A stretch of 64,000 nucleotides of DNA, taken from positions 53,967,386 through 54,031,385 of the forward strand of contig CM049322.1 in NCBI GenBank assembly GCA_026874595.1. Reading direction: 5' to 3'. This document shows, piece after piece, positions 61,160 through 64,000 of the stretch. Each line of letters starts with the position of its first letter. Position 1 is the stretch's first letter. The stretch is from Sipunculus nudus (Eukaryota > Annelida > Sipuncula > Golfingiida > Sipunculidae). Under the pieces are notes generated by a model. That model was not told where the DNA came from, did no database searches, and was given only the letters and a program-made list of their open reading frames with translations. Both the position numbers and the translations under genes were made by a program.

Positions 61160-61925
61160 TGCATCGTCGGCCAATCGTAGTTTTGATTGTTATGTACGTA
61201 ATGTTTAGTTGTAGCGATATTGACAGTATGAAAATCATAGACGTTATGATCAGGATAAGAAGACTAAAGACATGGCAGAAATTACATGATGTCATATTAT
61301 TTTGTGTTTCAACGTTATGTACACGAAAGACAGCAACAGCAACGATATTAAAATTTGACACCAACAAATCATTCACAAGGACGTATGTGGTTGCACACTA
61401 ATTAACTGGGATTCGGGTTGCTCTCCAACGCTTATCAGTTGTATGCTCAATTAATTAGATTTGGCTATCAAAGATCGACCATCAACTCTTGCTGTCCCAT
61501 GCACGGTCTTGGCCCATGCATTAAATAAGCAGTTGCTCCTCGCTATTGGCCGACAAACCCAGGTGACGGCCGGGGGAAGAGTGATTGACAGGCCTTTGAC
61601 AGGGCTGGGGTTAGTTTACAAACACCCTGTCAACACACCTTAGTGTTTACTGAATATAAATCACTTTTTTGTAAAATGCAACTGGCCACCCAACACATGC
61701 TCCAGTGCATAGATCCGCCCAATATTTAATATTAAGTATACCTTTTATTGCAAAAATGTCAATTTTGAGGAATTTAGCTAGCCCTGCTACATTGAAAACA
61801 GTGTTTTCATATCATCTGGAAGAATTAAGCATGTATACATGATACAACTCGGCCAGAAATATTTTCAGCTATGTTCCTTGCAATTACCCATGAGAAATAC
61901 TTTTAGACTGTTCCCTGTTGTCTAT
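61160..61925. other. No recognisable gene
   Basis: It lies between the Mutator-like gene and the MITE. The minus frame 61,086-61,376 is open but its upstream part is hydrophobic and may be chance. 61,470-61,640 is richer in GC (GGTGACGGCCGGGG) without clear coding. Confidence 0.3.
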
Positions 61926-61929
61926 TAAA

Positions 61930-62175
61930 AACATTTTTTTTCTTAAATAAGGGGTTCCATCAAACATTTTTCCAGGTTCCCCCTCATTCCACCTCGAATG
62001 TTTCCTTTCAGGACCACTGGAGACGTTCTCGATGGAACCTCGCAGGTTCTATAAAAAAAACCCTGGGGAGGTTAAAAATAACGTAGAAACCTCAACAAGG
62101 AGCTTCACTGAGACCACTGCGGAGAACTGTTCTGGGCTCTAGCTGGAATTCTTTTTTCTTTTATGCTGAGTGCAG
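61930..62175 (+). mobile_element. GGTTC-rich MITE-like element, copy 3
   Basis: GGGGTTCCATCAAACATTTT, CCAGGTTCCCCC, GATGGAACCTCGCAGGTTC and a TCTTTTTTCTTTTATGCTGA end parallel the 19.5-kb copy, in the same orientation. It is non-coding and lies about 100 bp past the glycosyltransferase stop codon. Confidence 0.55.
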
Positions 62176-62278
62176 CTTCATTGCGCAAAACAAATTAACA
62201 CTAGTTTTCTGCACTTGAATAACATAAAGCTACATATTTGCAAACTAAACAAAAATGAAAAAGTGAAAGTTGAAATCC

Positions 62279-63678
62279 CTATATATCTTTAGGTCGGAGT
62301 TCGAATCGCATAGAGTGGAGATGAATCACATAGAAATTATCATATTTCTTCAACCACTCGGTGAGTTCACCTGCTGTTGGCCCTGTAGTGATGTTGTAAG
62401 GTTGAAATACATGAACACTCTTTGGGGAACAAACTTTGTCATATTCCCTGTTGAAACCAAGACAGGCTTTGTAATGGAGTTTTTTACCGTGTCTGGAACT
62501 TTCTTGTTGCGTAGAAATGAGTGTTCTCTGTAGATGTCCTTGTTTTTAGCGTCCCATTTAACAAAATCTTTCACAACCTTATCAAATGGACAATCCTTCT
62601 TGGGTTGACACTGGAAGCTTGGAAGTATCAGGATCTTGTTAAGGGCCTTAGCTAAGCTGAGTGCTTGATTAAGTTCAGTTATGCTTCTACCCGGGTCCAT
62701 AGGAAACCCATTATTGTATGTTAAATATTTCCGTGATGTACTACTGTAATACTGGTCCGTATCCAGGAACCAGCCTCCGAGCTCTTTTAATCGGTATATT
62801 TTTGTTCGCGACCAAGTATTGTAGTTATTGTGAAATATCACTGTCCTTGATATGTTGTATGTATATATGCTTTCTGAGAAAAAAATATGACCCGTAGGAA
62901 AAAGCTTGTATGGCAAAACATTGTATCTTATTCGATTTTCCTCCCTCCAGGTTATCAGTCCACGGGTAAATACTTCTTGGTCCCACAGTCTTGGATTTTT
63001 GTTTAGTATTTCAACAGTATCGTTTACAATGCTGATGGTAGCTTCCGTTTTTCGGATCATTGCCAATCCGATACATAATTTGTCCGGCTTGCCTCTTACA
63101 TCTTGTTGAATCTCTACATCACATTCTTTACATTTGAAATAAGGAAAAGGATTTTTTATGAAAACTGTATCCAGATCCATTAAAAGTACACTGAACTCTA
63201 GAGTTAGAAGTTTCAAAGTTAAAGAAAACTTAAGATTTCCCTTTTTCTTGAAAGCATTGCTCCAAAATGGATGTTCTTTGCTTGCTAGCTCCCTCAGGGT
63301 TGCGTCGTAATAAGCAGTAAATCCTCGGCTCGCAAGCTCCTCAACGGTGTTCTGACTAAGACCGACTGGCAGAAGATTCTCCACTCCGTTGTGTGAAGCC
63401 GAGACGGCAAAATTCAGGAACATTTCTATGTATGTTTCATCAAGGATAACTAATATAACTACAGGGTCCTTTGCGGCCGGGGTCATTAGAGACACCTTCT
63501 TTGCAAGGCATTTGAGGTCCGTATTATTGCACGTGGATTCATGGAGAAATAAGATGGATTTTAACGATATGCTTTCCGAAATAATCCATCGTAACCATAT
63601 CACTGAACTACCCAACACAAGTAACAATAATGCGAGCGATAGTTTCCTTTTGCAATGCATCTGTGATTCTTCGGAACT
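62279..63678 (-). CDS. Type II membrane glycosyltransferase, nucleotide-diphospho-sugar transferase (DxD) family, one frameshift near C-terminus
   Basis: The coding exon starts just after an acceptor-like site (ttcaatatttcag, about 63,679). ATG is at 63,660. Residues 5-25 form a signal anchor (LSLALLLLVLGSSVIWLRW) after a basic MHCKRK start, as in Golgi type II enzymes. LLMDLDTVFIKNPFPYF (DLD at 162-164) is the metal/nucleotide-sugar site. LWDQEVFTRGL and FPTGHIFFSE follow, as in the Nucleotid_trans family of plant-type xylosyl/arabinosyl transferases and their animal relatives. A second half has NGFPMDPGRSITELNQAL, LAKALNKILILPSFQC and a C-terminal region. In the long frame translation ends at 62,350. 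Shifting frame near 62,412-62,424 gives VHVFQPYNITTGPTAGEL, TEWLKKYDNFYVIHLHSM and a stop at 62,279, clearly the true C-terminus (about 459 aa). The donor sugar and acceptor are unknown. Only this lesion is seen, so a sequencing indel is plausible. Confidence 0.8.
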
Positions 63679-64000
63679 CTGAAATATTGAAGATTTTCTT
63701 CAAATATTAACAGCGTATTTAATCGTTCAATTGGCAAACCTTCAGTAAATGGACTATAACTAGCGAGAATTATTTTGGCAGATACTGAAAAAAATCATAA
63801 TAAAAATATAACCTCGACCAAAATAAACAAGCAAAAAGTAGGTATGATATTTTATTCTTGTAAGAATCACTTTTTTATTCGGGTAAAGGTGTCTTGGTGA
63901 TTACATGCGTCAATAGTAATGTATTAATTTACCCATCTTTACCCATCCAGTGTCATGTGATGGGGAGTTGCACACAGGACGTAGACTGGGCCATGGGACG
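63679..64000. other. 5' flank or intron of the glycosyltransferase gene
   Basis: AT-rich sequence upstream (minus strand) of the splice acceptor. The first, non-coding exon is not visible in the window. No other feature is seen. Confidence 0.4.

Noticed and set aside
61086-61376. 96-codon minus frame just upstream of the Mutator-like gene considered as a separate membrane protein
   Set aside because: Only its last 20-30 residues look like the Mutator-like N-terminus. The hydrophobic part has no supporting start or homology.
62906-63682. Plus-strand frames opposite the glycosyltransferase
   Set aside because: They are antisense shadows of a well-supported minus-strand gene.

Overview
The window is AT-rich eukaryotic DNA with spliced genes, long intergenic and intronic stretches, many (TA)n microsatellites and several classes of retroelement. 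It has no operons, CRISPR arrays, rRNA or complete tRNA genes. Three things suggest a marine lophotrochozoan invertebrate, most likely a mollusc or relative: the repeat style (families carrying GGTCAAGGTCACC and GGTCACAGTGACC blocks that end in GGACGGACGG runs, plus tRNA-derived SINEs), the mix of L1/Tx1-like, CR1/L2-like and DIRS-like elements, and the NLR-type immune genes. This assignment is an inference from content, not a database result.

Layout. 1-0.3 kb is a low-complexity minisatellite. 1.5-20.2 kb on the minus strand looks like a decayed innate-immune receptor locus. It holds a CARD-start exon (20,020-20,174), a pre-NACHT linker exon (4,676-4,893) and a long NACHT-LRR exon (1,514-3,846) with at least six disabling changes. 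The 160 bp that carry the Walker A motif are tandemly duplicated. The DNA between these exons is a patchwork of diverged duplications, tandem repeats and two striking palindromes.

20.9-28.2 kb holds tRNA-like SINE fragments, a CRE-containing GC-richer patch and a 526-bp element with 35-bp terminal inverted repeats. 28,348-35,816 is one L1/Tx1-type LINE insertion on the minus strand, bounded by a 14-bp target-site duplication. ORF1 and the reverse transcriptase are recognisable but broken, and about 3 kb between them is unexplained. 39.8-41.9 kb is a second, CR1/jockey-like LINE fragment (minus). 46.2-47.2 kb is a block of inverted and direct repeats. 48.7-49.45 kb pairs the 3' end of an L2/Rex-like LINE (plus) with a tRNA-derived SINE (minus). 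51.5-52.9 kb contains two tandem duplications. 54.2-55.8 kb is a plus-strand DIRS-like retroelement remnant (RT, RNase H and the N-terminal part of a tyrosine recombinase).

57.6-63.7 kb on the minus strand is the most gene-like stretch. It holds a terminal exon of an unrecognised conserved-looking protein (58,072-58,684) whose tail is duplicated at 57.6 kb, a frameshifted Mutator-like transposase gene (about 60,120-61,150), and a type II membrane glycosyltransferase of the nucleotide-diphospho-sugar transferase (DxD) family (62,279-63,678). The last is nearly intact, with one apparent frameshift near its C-terminus.

Most of the window is transposon debris. The genes do not form a pathway. 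The best candidate for something new is the CARD/NACHT-LRR locus with its duplicated nucleotide-binding exon, followed by the Mutator-like gene and the unknown exon beside it.
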